NCBI GenBank assembly: GCA_013433145.1
Contig: CM024173.1
Coordinates: 8,328,322 to 8,392,321 of the forward strand
Source of the DNA: Ascaris suum
Lineage: Eukaryota; Nematoda; Chromadorea; Rhabditida; Ascarididae
Direction of reading: 5' to 3'
Length of the DNA stretch: 64,000 bases
In this document: positions 14,054 to 35,800 of the stretch, piece after piece
Position numbering within the stretch: the first letter of the stretch is position 1
How the letters are laid out: every line of letters starts with the position of its first letter
Translations under genes and position numbers: made by a program
Notes under the pieces: model-generated
The model's input: the letters and a program-made list of their open reading frames with translations, nothing else
Databases searched by the model: none
Told to the model about the DNA's origin: nothing

Positions 14054-15868
14054 GCAAGTGAGTATAAGATTTTCAGTTTGTTTGCTTACATAAAGGTGGG
14101 AGAGCAGAATTTGTATCTCCGAACCTCATCCTGGGGACCCAGTGAGCCTTTAAACTTTTCGGCTTTGCAAAAAGCTTTTTAAAATTCGTTCATTTGGTCA
14201 ACCGGCTAGGTTTCGATCGAAATGTCGCGAGAAAGAACTCAGCACTTTGCGTTTTTGTTTAATTTCCGTTTATTCTGCATCTGCTAATATTTGTGTGGGC
14301 AAAGAGTATTATGTCGATTTTCTGCTTATGTGCATGCTCGTTTGCATGTCTTTCTGTCTGCGCGGTAGTTATATTTGTGTCTAGTGTGCTGTGATTAAAG
14401 GAGAGGGCGGGAGCTGTAATCACTAGAAATCTGAAAATTTGGTAGATTCAAGAGCGAGGGAACGGAGAAGGACAAGATCACTACTCAATAACCGCATAAC
14501 AATGAAAATCGTCGTCTATCGTCACGAGCTGGAATTTTTGCAACAGCCGACGTTGAATTTGGATTTCCACCATTTAATAGTTATTTAAATAATTGGTAAC
14601 AAAATTTTTCATCAACAATGTCGTTTGCATCCCCATTGCACCATCCTAAACTGATAAAGTCTCGCAGTGAGCATATCAATTTTAGAATGTTTTCAGTGAT
14701 CGCATCAATTTAGTTGCTCAAAAAGGTGAAAAAGGCATCATAACTTGCAACGGAGGAAAAGAAACGCTGAAAGTTCAATCGACAAAATACTATCGAATTC
14801 TCGGATTCACCTTTTTCAGAAACTTATTCGATGAATTTTCGGTTTTTGGTGTCACCGTTGACCATTCGTCAAATAAATTGTTTTTTTCGCATTATCCTCT
14901 TGCTTCTCATTATGCCATCGAAAAGCAGAAGGCAATTTCGATGCACATTTCACGTTTCAGTGATGGTGCCAAATTATAGCCCGAAATGAGGCAAATCACC
15001 ATTCGGGATGGAGCCTTTCATTTAATTATTGGACCGGTGCCTTTCGATAAGCTTGTGATATCCCTGCTGGGTTGTGTGAAAAGAGCGCACTCTTGCACAA
15101 TCCGATATGGGAAGGCACATCTGGCTCTCCCTACAAAAAACTGCTTCTTTCAAATGCCGAAAGCAAAGGCAACATAGGTATGCGTCCACTCTAAATGATC
15201 CAAAAATGGCAAAAGTTGGTTGGATGGATTCAAGAACTGCGGGGTCATGTGTGAGGAAATGAACTTCATTTTCGCTGTACTGTATTCTATTCCGTAGTTT
15301 CTCGCACCATAATGTACTCTTCAAAGCATGTTTTTATGATTTCTTGCAGCACGACGCAAAAAGGTGTAGAGGTGTTGCTTCCGTCTGCGTCCAAGTGTAG
15401 GAAACAATGCACCAGAAGGAGCCTTCTTGAATGAAATCCGAAGAAATTTCAAATGCTTGAACTGCACTGGAACCGAAACAAACAGTAGCCATAGAAGCTG
15501 GAACACAGATGATACGTGGATCAGCCGCTTTCAGGCAGAGCAGAGAAGCGATGTCCACAGACAAAGCAAACTCTCTACAAACACCATGATGAAAAGGCCA
15601 GTGCGTACGAAAGGAAAGCCTATTTGCTTGCAGTAATCAGTATGCTTCCAGCTGTCTAACGTGAGGTGTCGTCTTAGCGAGGGTCGCTTCCGACATTAGG
15701 AGTTCGCAGTTGAACTCCAAAGCAGCTCAAGCTGTTGGTTTCGTTAAGGCTTAATAAAAACTTCAAACTGTAGTCTTGTTGCCAGATTACGCATCATCTG
15801 GCCGAGCCTCAAAAGGGGAGGAATTTGCGAGTCCTTCATGGATAAGTTAGAGGTAGAGAGCCAAAACA
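14054..15868. other. duplicated flank downstream of gene A, no gene recognised
   Basis: This 1.8-kb block lies beyond the 3' end of the minus-strand hydrolase gene and recurs at 45,434-47,250. Several short open frames are preserved in both copies (for example minus 15,334-15,564 with 46,716-46,946). However, the differences between copies in that frame are almost all amino-acid-changing, which argues against purifying selection. I see no known domain. Confidence 0.5.
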
Positions 15869-18065
15869 CTGCGTGAGATATTTGAGTCGATGGATCATGT
15901 CAGTGAATGGTTATCATTTCCTTTCGTTTAAATAGTAGTAACTCTATGAGCAAGCAACTCAACAAAATATTTTTTGGATGCCATCTCTTGCCCTCTTAGT
16001 AATCTTCCAATGCAACCGTAAAATACAAATTTTTTCACTCTCTGCATTAACATTAGTTGAGAAAAAGAGATACACGGAAGGGTAATATAATGAAAGCTGT
16101 TAGAAACCTGAATATCAATTTTTCCTGTTCCAATGAAAGCAATTTGTCCGTCAGGATGCAATTTGAATACATTACTTCATCCACGAAGTTAACCAATGAA
16201 AATTGATTCAAATGTTGCGCGCGCTCATGTGCATTTTAGTATTCAGCCCAATATGTGCAATTATTTCTTTCACCCATTAGAATATCGATAAAATGCACAA
16301 CTGTTTACGGGCTGCGACCTCATTGCATCAGTTTTTAATTTGCGTTAGTTTTCCAAAAGTACTGATCATTTTTTTAAAAAACCTCTTTACGAACCCATGG
16401 ACTCGGAGTTCCGTTAATTTTTTTGGGAGTTAGGGAATTAGTCAGGGAAAGGGGAATGTAGCTGCTGGAAGGCATGCAATTTTCTCAACTTTCAGGACAT
16501 TAAAACATAGAACAGAGATTGTGCATGATACGAGTAAGCATAAAATCACACACATGGTAGCTGTTCCGCGAGGGCAAAGCGTGAATTAAAGCTGCAGCAT
16601 TGAAGTTTTTCCGTGAACGAATGAGATGGTGTATTATGGGGATGAAATATGTGCAAAATCGAAAGCTGCCTATAATCGAGAGTGATTTCTGACATTTCCC
16701 AAGATTTCAAGTATAGCACGCGATTTGACGGGAAGTCCTGGTGAAGAAGTGGCAGAAGTTGTTTATTATAGGGTTCTCTGGCAACCACTGCACTGGGCCT
16801 GTGCAAAGCCCCACTTTGTTGTCTGCTTCTTCAAGGGTCATTTGCGGTGTCCTCGATTCAGCCGGATGCAGCCTTCTTATACTGTATCAAAACACACTTG
16901 AGCATTTCAGGTAAGTCAATCTGTAAATGATACTTATTTAAAACTCAGCATTATCCAAAAGAGTACTGCGCATAGCTTCCATTCTGTGCAAAGCGAAAGA
17001 GTACGACCATATATACCTGTTTCGTAGCGATGAACAAAACTGTAGAATTTCTTTCTGCTTCTTTCTGGAGTGAATCATGCCATTTTCTAATGATAACCCC
17101 TTCTAACTGTTTCATGAATGGAAAATCCCTTTTGAGCTAAAAATCAGGAACGGAAGATCCCTCAGCAGACGCATGCGAGGTAGTCGAGACACTGAATCAA
17201 CAAAGAAGAAGCAGAAACCAAATGCAACAAGTGCTAACATTTCCGTACTGGGCGTGAAAATTTGCTCAATGAACTAATTTCGCTTATTCCATTCTGCGGG
17301 GATCATCTCACAGACATCGCCTCGCACGATACGCCTCAATCGAGTTGAGAATACTAAATGGACGAATGAGAAAATAGGAATAGCAACAACGTTTATTCGA
17401 ATACAAACAATTTCAACGTCGTAGCAATTTACGTTTTGTTAGGCAATATAACAACGAATCGGAGCAAAAAATGGTTTAATCCGACATGTTGGTGTTTTTG
17501 GTCGAACTTTATATCTTCTGACGAGCAGATCAGGTCAAAAAATAATCATTTTCTATGATCACTACTATGATCACCATTCGGAAGAATTTATAAATGTGAA
17601 ATCCAGTGCACTCAATTCGGTGATTAACAAAGAAAAATGAAGTCCTCTCTACAAGTCAACACAGATCCTTTAGGAAAAATTTGGATGCAGTAAACGATCT
17701 TTCTTCAATACAATAGGTTTCTTCTGTATAAGGCCTCCTAACTATGGAAAAATAAAAAAGCGAAACTGAATATTCTTCTCATGAATATACAGTAAGTAAT
17801 AAGTCACGAACTATGCGGCAATAAGAGAGGAAGGTTGTTGCGAAGGAAAGCAATGTCAGATGTATTATAGCCTTCAGCCTTCAGTACACAGCTGATAAAA
17901 TTGAGGTGATGCGAATGTCGAAACGGAAGAGGAAGATGTCTTTGGATGTTATGTGATGCATGAATGCAAGCACGTATCTTCACATGCACACATCGCCAAT
18001 AAAACATTGTTATCGGAGACCTTTCTTGAAAAAGAGCAAACGATGCCGAATTTTATGAAACTTTT
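15869..18065. other. copy-A-specific segment downstream of the gene
   Basis: Homology with copy B stops at ccaaaaca (15,868). It returns briefly at about 15,998-16,120 (with 48,446-48,600) and fully at about 18,066. About 1.9 kb between 16,120 and 18,060 has no counterpart in B, while B carries unrelated sequence at 47,251-48,445. No terminal repeats or coding domains were recognised, so I cannot say whether it is an insertion in A or a deletion in B. Confidence 0.6.
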
Positions 18066-18083
18066 ACAAACACGCACATTGCG

Positions 18084-27941
<9,858 letters not shown>

Positions 27942-28577
27942 CTGAAATCAAAATTTTCACAGCCATCATGAGTAAAAGAGCTCCATTAGAATATTGCGGA
28001 ATTGCATTCTTATAAAGAGATCGTTTTTGCAATGTATCAACAAATGATATATACTCTTCTTTCTTGAATACATATTCTTGAATTTTTGATATTAAAGGAA
28101 ACTTTGGAGTTTTGTTTTGCACATTCCTTCATACTTCGAATTCAATGGTCTTGGAAGTGGACGCAGAGCGGAATAGCTGTGTCAAATTTTCACTCGAAAA
28201 CTTCGTCCACATGAAAACGCTCTGATCCATTTTAGAAAAGAACCGACGACGGCGTTTTCCAACTTCAAGAGCGACTTCTCATAACAGACCACATCAAAGA
28301 CTTTTGCATAATCGATATATGCAATTTTGGTCTGAACTATCATATTCAACGAGGATAGCCCAAGCATGAAATGAGTTCAACATCGTTGATCGGCCAGCGA
28401 CGAAGCCGAACTAGGCAGGGTTCAGAAGGCTGTTTTGCTTTAGATGATCCATTAAAGCATCTTTGGCGATTATCTCGACAGCCTTTCAAACAAAGGAAGC
28501 CAGACTTCCTACTGAGGTGGTAGGTAGCTTCTTCAGCAAGGTGGAAAGAACACACGTTTTGAAACAGGCGAGAGATG

Positions 28578-29389
28578 GGAACATGATAGGGAGTGCAGCA
28601 AAATTGTGCTAAGCGACCACGAGAGTGCTTTTGTGGTGCGCTTTAAATAGAATAATGCGATACGCATGAAAAATTGTTACTAAGTTTATGAATGGCCTTC
28701 AGAAGTCAGCCAGCTCTTACATCCACAAAATCCAGATGCTTTCTACATCATAAAGGAAAAACCGATAGCACATCGTAATCTTCCATAAAAACACTTGAGA
28801 AATAATCTGCGAGCATGTTGCATTCCATCTGGTTATGGGTAACACCGCTTCATCCTGTTTTTTGAAGTACCGTGTGACGCGTTTTCGATTAGCTATTAAC
28901 ATGCCACATATTTCTCATGGTTTCTAGCAAGTTTCACGTATAGAGAGCTCGATAGTGCTCTGAACATAAGCATCTAACCACCGGCTTATGACGATAAAGC
29001 CATCATAAATGTTTTTTTTTCTGGCTAAGCAGTGGAGAGATGGTGACAGCTGCCTCGACTGGAGGATTTTTTTCTTTGGTATGCAAACCTCAATAACGTT
29101 ATGCACAAAACTTAGAAAACTACCTTTCATTTCGTCGATCCCGAACAAGCCGTCGAAAAATTTCCTTCCAACTATGCCACGCCAGTGTGGCATTCTCTCC
29201 ATTCTTGTCAACCTCGTTAAATGTCCCACTCATGGGTATAGAGCTCTTGACCTGGTTCTGACAAACGATATATCTTTGTTCGGAACATCACCGTATCAGA
29301 GATGCTGCAGTTATTGTGATCTCGAAAAGCGATCATTCGAGTGTCTCATAATGGAACATGATAGGGAGTGCAGCAAAATTATGCTAAGC
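28578..29389 (+). repeat. 37-bp direct repeat inside the CR1-like element
   Basis: ggaacatgatagggagtgca and the following 17 bases occur at 28,578-28,614 and 29,353-29,389 with one difference. The second copy ends the flipped segment. This shows a further local duplication during the rearrangement of this element. Confidence 0.7.
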
Positions 29390-29474
29390 AAAATGCAGAA
29401 AAGTGCAGCAAAATCTCATAATGGTCAAGAGCTCTATACCCATGAGTGGGACATTTAAGGAGGTTGACAAGAAT
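29201..29474. repeat. 51-bp inverted repeat flanking the flipped segment
   Basis: 29,201-29,251 (starting attcttgtcaacctcg) is the reverse complement of 29,424-29,474 with one mismatch in 51. Both arms encode the same endonuclease stretch (KCPTHGYRALD) on opposite strands. The duplication therefore accompanied the inversion inside the CR1-like element. Confidence 0.85.
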
Positions 29475-29883
29475 GGCGCTGCGAAGAAAATTTCTCAGCA
29501 AGGAGGTCCATGTCAAAGGACTCTCCGCAACCGGAAAAGTAAAATTAATGTAACCGACTACCATCGTCGCAACCATAAAAATCTCAGAAATCGAGTCAAG
29601 GAATTCAAACAAGTGGCAGGCGTTCGATAGACAGAAAACAGACGAAAGGATTTGTCAGCAATAATATGAAGACAGTGCAGTTCGCGAAAGAGGCGTCTGG
29701 TATTGCAGCAATTTCAACAATATTTATGCACAGATGAAGTGCCTCTCTATTCTTTATACCGGCTTCACGGTCACAGCGGAATATCCGACAGCGTCCGTTT
29801 ACAGGGATGAGTGAGTCAAGTGTTGAAGAGAACAGCCATGTCTCCGAAATAACAACATTATTCGGCTGTGTTTTGGACAGCAA

Positions 29884-32800
29884 ACCTCCAGATCCGGAAA
29901 TTTACTGATTACACAACGTGCTTTGAACTAAAACAAGGAAAAAACTTACTGCGCTGCACTATATGCACTTTGAGGCTGTCAGATAGTATTTGTCATGAGA
30001 GTCCGCCGCGGTCAAGGGAAGACGTGGATACATTTGTAACGAACGTTTTCATTTACCTTGCCATGCGTGCGTCTACCCCATGGTCTCAACTGCAGAGTTG
30101 CTACTGCGAGAAATTTATGAAGACCCTCTTCCAGGTGGACTCCACCGGCTTTCTCCTGTACCCATCTCTGGCTTCGGAAGCGTTGACCTATCGACAGCAC
30201 GCTGCTCATAATTGATAAACTTGCGTAGCATAATTGGAGTGAATATTTCGAAGGCTCGTGGGGATGACAAGCAACGACAACTACTCGACAGGATCCTCGA
30301 ACTGCACAAAGAGGTCCTAACAAAAATCGCTTATAAGCAGTTTTCAACCCCGCCAGTTGATGCTTTATTACCGACGGAGAAAGAGAAAATGCAACAGTAA
30401 GCAAGCGTGCTTTTCGGGCTCAACAAGTCTACAGCTCGTACTGGTGAGGACCGTGTCGCCGTGAACAATACTACGGTTAACGAAAATAAAAAAAGGCATA
30501 CTCACGAATTTTGATCATTCTGAAATAAGTATTTTTGAATCCTTTATAGAGGGAAAGTTATCTGTTAGTTCTTATCGTCGAAAATGGCGTTCTTTTGAAA
30601 GAGACACTTTCGAAGAAAGGGCGGATTTTTCTACAGTTCATTGCACCTCGTTTAGGAAACATATCTGCAGTCGTATGTGATGGTATATCGCATTATATCA
30701 AAATGAATAACCAGTCAGGAGAGCTCAAAGCAGTGATTGTTTAAATGTAAAATTTTTTTTTGACTCATGTTGAGATAACTGCTAAGCTCAAATGATCCTC
30801 GCTGAAGAATATGGACATCAGCGGTTATAATGGACAATTGCAGTAGAAGACCTTAACTTTTCTAGTAGGATGGATGCTATAGAGGTGTTTTAGTTACATG
30901 TTGCATTGATTTAAGTGAACAAAAATAGTCTGTGAAAAGGAACAGAACAAGGACCATCATCGTCGCTGTGAAGGCGGCAGTGCACGAAAGCGTTGCATGA
31001 ACACTTACGTACAAGTTGCCGATTTCCGCTTAAATGCCGCCACCAAGAATCACACCATCATATTCACTAATGTCGTTTGAAAGATGCTATCCTTGAGCTT
31101 GTTGTTGCTTTTGAGCAAGTGAGTAATCAGCTACATCCAAAAAGAAAACATATTATCATTACGCATCAGAATCCACAAATGCACCTACTGTTGAACCTAT
31201 CAAAAGTTTTCGAATTACCTTGAATAAACCCGATAGAGCATATGAAGTGACTAAGGAAGGTTTGGGCTTCCAGAAGGAATACAGCATATTTTTCAAACCG
31301 CAGTGGAATTCCACTAATAGGTAGAGAATTACATTAGTGGGAATGAATTTTCGAATCTTGGTGGAAAAAAGCAAAGTTTCTTGAGGGAAATCCACTGGAT
31401 GAACCAGAACTTCTTTTCTTTCTCTAGACACGACAATACCTGTATCAATTGCTGGTTTTGCGTTACGTGAACGAACAAAAATCGATGCAGTTGTTAAGAA
31501 AGCACCAACAGTTGGTAGCAACGATTATGCCGTTGCGTTGAAATGAGCATGTATCAGAAGCAATATTCCTCAGAGGGCTCAGATATGATTTCGACTCTTA
31601 CAGATCACTTTTCTGGTGCACAGAGGAATCCAGTTAGAGATGAGTTCAACTCTGGCTTCATGTAGGTGCCGAGCTTACAGAAAAAGAGATTTTTTTTCGG
31701 AGAATGGCAGGAGGGAAGGGGCACCGAAATTCGACCAGCTTTTGGCTGTCGCCTTTGATCTCTGTAACCTTTGATAAATATTATTAGAGAATTTTTTTCT
31801 AATAGATATTTGTACTCTATAAATAAACAGTAACGGTTACGTGCTTTCGACCATGTATTTATCTCACAGCGTAAAAAGCACTCTGGGAACTACTCGAACC
31901 CGAGCAGCTGACGCTTCGCCGTCATTGCAGGATGTGCGCCGGCTAATGGTAGCGCAACTTCACTCAACTGTCACTGCCTCACAAGTTACATTAGCGCACA
32001 AAGATTAGGTGAATTTAGCTTAACAAAATGGTTACTCTCCTATACGAGTTTTGGGACAACCACAAAAACACCGCGCATGTTTTCAGGTTGATTCCGAGAG
32101 AACAGTTGGTGAAGTATTTTAAAATTTAGGCACAGCAAAAGTTCTAGCTAAAGAAAATTGGAAGTGTGCAAAATGCCCGCGAAGATATTGTTCGGCGCTC
32201 ATGTGGCGTTAGTCTTCGGACTATCTTTTTGGGTGTATTTGCGAGCGCATGCATGGTTCCTCTGTATATACGTGCAAGTATTGACAACATAATGCGTAAC
32301 TGAAGACTGGCTATGCACATTTTACCCGTCACGCTTTTCGTGAAGAAAAGATGAGTGAAATTAGTTTCTCCAACACTGCTGAAACAGCGTGAAAGATCCT
32401 GCAAATGCCTCTGTCCTGTAAAGATCCTGTAAATTAGTTGGAAACTTTCTTAACTATTCAATCAATGTAACTGGCAACATATACCTATCAAGCAGTGCCA
32501 TCCTCTATTAGCTCAGAGAATGTCATCGCGAATCTGCCATAAGCGAGGCGGCATTTTTTGTAACCATTTATTACAATTCTACAAAAAATTTACATTAGCT
32601 GTCAGTGAAGAGTATTGACATTAATTTTTAAATGCAAGTGGAGACGAGGACTTGTCTTGATATGTGTTTTCCCAAACTCAGTCACTGAAGCATTCATTTG
32701 GGCACATAGGCAGCAGTAATATAAAGAAAGCCTAATAATGAGTTCAAAATTTGTCCAAGGCAGTCACCCGCATAAATTTTTAATAAAAGCTTCTTTTGCG

Positions 32801-35800
32801 AAGACCGTCCAGAAACATCGAAATTTTCTCTATGTTCATGTAAATCTGCGGCTGCGTGTTTGTCGGGTAGTTAATATGAGGAAACACTGAACTTATACTG
32901 GTGAATTTTGAAGAGTAAAGTGTGCGCGCGATTCACCATGCAAGACTTCTATATTTACCTCGGGGCTGAATAACCAATTCAAGAGGAATTATTATTTTTA
33001 ACTGTAGCAGGAAATTTCCGTGTCGTTTGCAGGCAATCGCTTTATATAAGATGGCGGTTCAGTCGCAGACAAGCAGGACGCACGCCGGACAAGGCGGTAA
33101 AAGAATGCGCTTTTGCAGCTCTCTCCCACCAAATCAAAAACTTTGCAATTTGCCAACAAATAATAAAACATGCGCAGTTATGCATGCAAGTTTTTAGTCA
33201 GATATTTACTGATACTTAAGCGTTCTCAATGGACGTAGCGTTTGTTAAACAGAGTTGTCTTAATGCATTGTGGAGTTGCTTGAGAGACCAACGTTTTTGA
33301 GCGTTCACACAGATGAGTTTTCGAATACAGATCCTCTAGGATTGTCTATGAAAAAGAAAGCTCTTCTTCCTCTTGGGGTTTTCGGATAAAAGATCTCCGT
33401 TCGAGGTGGCACGGAAGCAAAGGTCCATAAGGCTATCCTTCTGGTGTTTCACAAATAGCGATTTTATTTTATAAATAATTATAAAAATAAAAGGGGTTGA
33501 ATACACCGCAGTACTACATGCTGCGTAAGACATGTCACAAATTATAATATGCCTACATGCGATATATGGTGCTGTATCCATCATAACAAGAATGAATGTA
33601 TCTCTAGTACCACTAATAGCATGAGCAACATAAAAAAGTGCCTCTGCGAGACAGGGACAAATGAATTAGGGCTGTCTTTGATGTGCGCTCGAGCTCACGT
33701 CTTCAAGAAAAAGGTGGTTAGGACCCCAAGAAGGCACACCATAAGCATGAATTCTTCGATACTCGCTGTCATTTCATCTACTACTTATCCTTTTTCAAAG
33801 GGCTCCCGCACCAAAATCCTAGCTCTGTTTTCTTGCTTATTTCCATCGCATTTAATAGAGTCCGCAGTCAATTTGTTCACATTTGTTCACACGTTTTCCT
33901 AGGGGCGCTAGGATCGGCTTGAACGTCTGGAACATTGAAGCACCTACTATTTCAAGTGCATCACAAATCGCTGACTTTTGCTAACGATGTGAAAAGTAAT
34001 GGCGAATTAATATCAGAAGAAAACCGACTTCGAAACGAAAACCTTAACGAAAAGGCGCTAATTTTGTTTTCACTTACAATATTGTATCGCCTCAGAGCAG
34101 GGACATATTCATAGCAGAGCAACGATTAGATTTGTAAGATCACTCAATGAAGCAATTCGGCCACATACCTGGCTAAGATGACGAAAAGCACTGGCGATAG
34201 GTCGTGTGCAACGCAGTAGCATGGCGAATCGAAGAAAATATCAGCACGGTGAACCGAACAACTAGCTTTCTGTCATCACATTCAGTGAGTCTGGCCACGC
34301 CTTCTGTGAGTGATTAATTGCCTCGAGCTCACTGAGACGTTCAGTGGTTTGATCACCTTACATTGATCGATCACAATGATGAAAAGGAATTCGAAACATC
34401 AGTGAGAATGACGACTTAAAAAAGGCATTGAAATCACTTTAAATTTGGTGATAACCGCCAATATCCTGGGAATCTTTTTATCAACATGGCACAGAAGTTA
34501 TGCTTTCATTTGCAGTCTGTCCATTTCCATGAATCCTGAAGACTGGTATGCGATTTCTGATTTACATTCCGGAAAAACTGCGAATGTTTGTTTTCAGTGC
34601 AATTTGGTAAACGCTTATGAGTGCTGCAGTTTTACTTTCAGGGTTAATTATTCAAAGATACTTCAGGGCTTTCATTATTACAACCTACCTCAACGTCATC
34701 CCTAATAACGTGGCAGAGGAAGTTGAATTTCGTAGATTCCTGTCATTTCTTAATAACTGTGTTGATAGTTATATACTGACGAAAAAAAAAGCCAAAAACT
34801 ATATGAAAATATACCTTTCTGCTTTATATTTTTTTTGAAATGAGAGTATAATTTCGCTTATTGCGGATAGTAATTAGTTCAAAATGTTCGAACTGTAATA
34901 TCCTGAATCGTGAGAGGTTATTTGTTTTGCAGGGACTTCGACTGAATTAATCAACATGCTGTATGCACTCAGTGTACGATGAAGTGTTGTCAGTGAAATT
35001 TCACAAAAGTAGAGCAATCTTAGTCCTCTAATAAATCATGAATGGAAGTGGATGTGTGGATGAAACAACAAAGCGACAGGAATTCAAATAGGACTGGATG
35101 GGTTAGGTGAATCCTGCTTGCAGCATCATCGCAAGATCATGCATATCATACTTGTTTTGTTCGGACGAATGGCAAGGGGAATTCCTTAGCTCGTGTAATG
35201 ATTAAGATCATTTATATGAGCATTAAATGAAGAAATGATCCCAATTGGAGAAACATCTGCAGAGGCATAACTGATTCCATTTCACAGCAGCAGTGTCATG
35301 GTCGATGTGAAATCGACGAATAGAACGCAAATGATTGGCAAAGAAACGAACGACTGATCGTGAGGAGTGACAGAAGTAAAAGGCCAGTATATGAAGTTGA
35401 AATAAGAGAGTTGTGATGGATAACAACAACTTAAGCATTGAAAGATTGTGGAAGAAGAGCTAAAGGGCGGGCAATATGAAATGGACCAACACACTAAGAA
35501 AGGCTACCAAAAAAAACTTAAATTAACCAAAATTAAGAAAAAGGCTACCAAAAAATTAAATTAACTGGACCAAAATTAACTGGATCGCGATAGGTAGAAG
35601 CGGAAGGAAAATTATTCATTCAATATGATCGCTTTGTTAGTTAAATAAAGAAAATATCTCGATATTCAACCCTTCCAAATCACCACATCGCGCAGATTCT
35701 CTTAATACACCTCCCCACAGAGTTCTTCAGTATCTTTGTGAGCAACATAAATACGCACGCAAATTATTCATTAATAAGTTCTTTGTACGCATAATGCATC

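Larger units (their letters stand above)
28140..29883 (-). mobile_element. degenerate CR1-like non-LTR retrotransposon, internally inverted
   Basis: Read on the minus strand, the order is: an apurinic-type endonuclease start at about 29,880-29,720 (ISETWLFSSTLDSLIP, IFRCDREAGIKNREAL); its middle at 29,612-29,424 (ending KCPTHGYRALD); a linker at about 29,200-29,050 (VIEVCIPKKK); and reverse transcriptase at 28,555-28,182. The last includes KDALMDHLKQNSLL, FGFVAGRST and IAYIDYAKVFD followed by FLKWIRAF. Many frameshifts and stops make it dead. The endonuclease C-terminal part (RALDLVLTNDISLF) lies on the plus strand at about 29,201-29,365, so this piece is flipped. The element sits upstream of exon 27,845-27,941 and may be inside the 5' intron of the hydrolase gene. 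Confidence 0.75.

Noticed and set aside
13677..14093. 138-codon plus-strand frame
   Set aside because: No domain, and it runs across the duplication breakpoint at 14,054, so its end is shared with unrelated context at 45,434.
15334..15564. 76-codon minus-strand frame kept in both copies (46,716-46,946)
   Set aside because: Differences between copies are nearly all amino-acid-changing and no family is recognisable, so no sign of coding constraint.
29009..29458. 149-codon plus-strand frame as an independent gene
   Set aside because: Its recognisable part (RALDLVLTNDISLF) is the flipped endonuclease piece of the CR1-like element.
31159..31521. 120-codon minus-strand frame considered as the missing hydrolase first exon
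   Set aside because: It has no phase-0 donor at a suitable place and no resemblance to the family's N-terminus.
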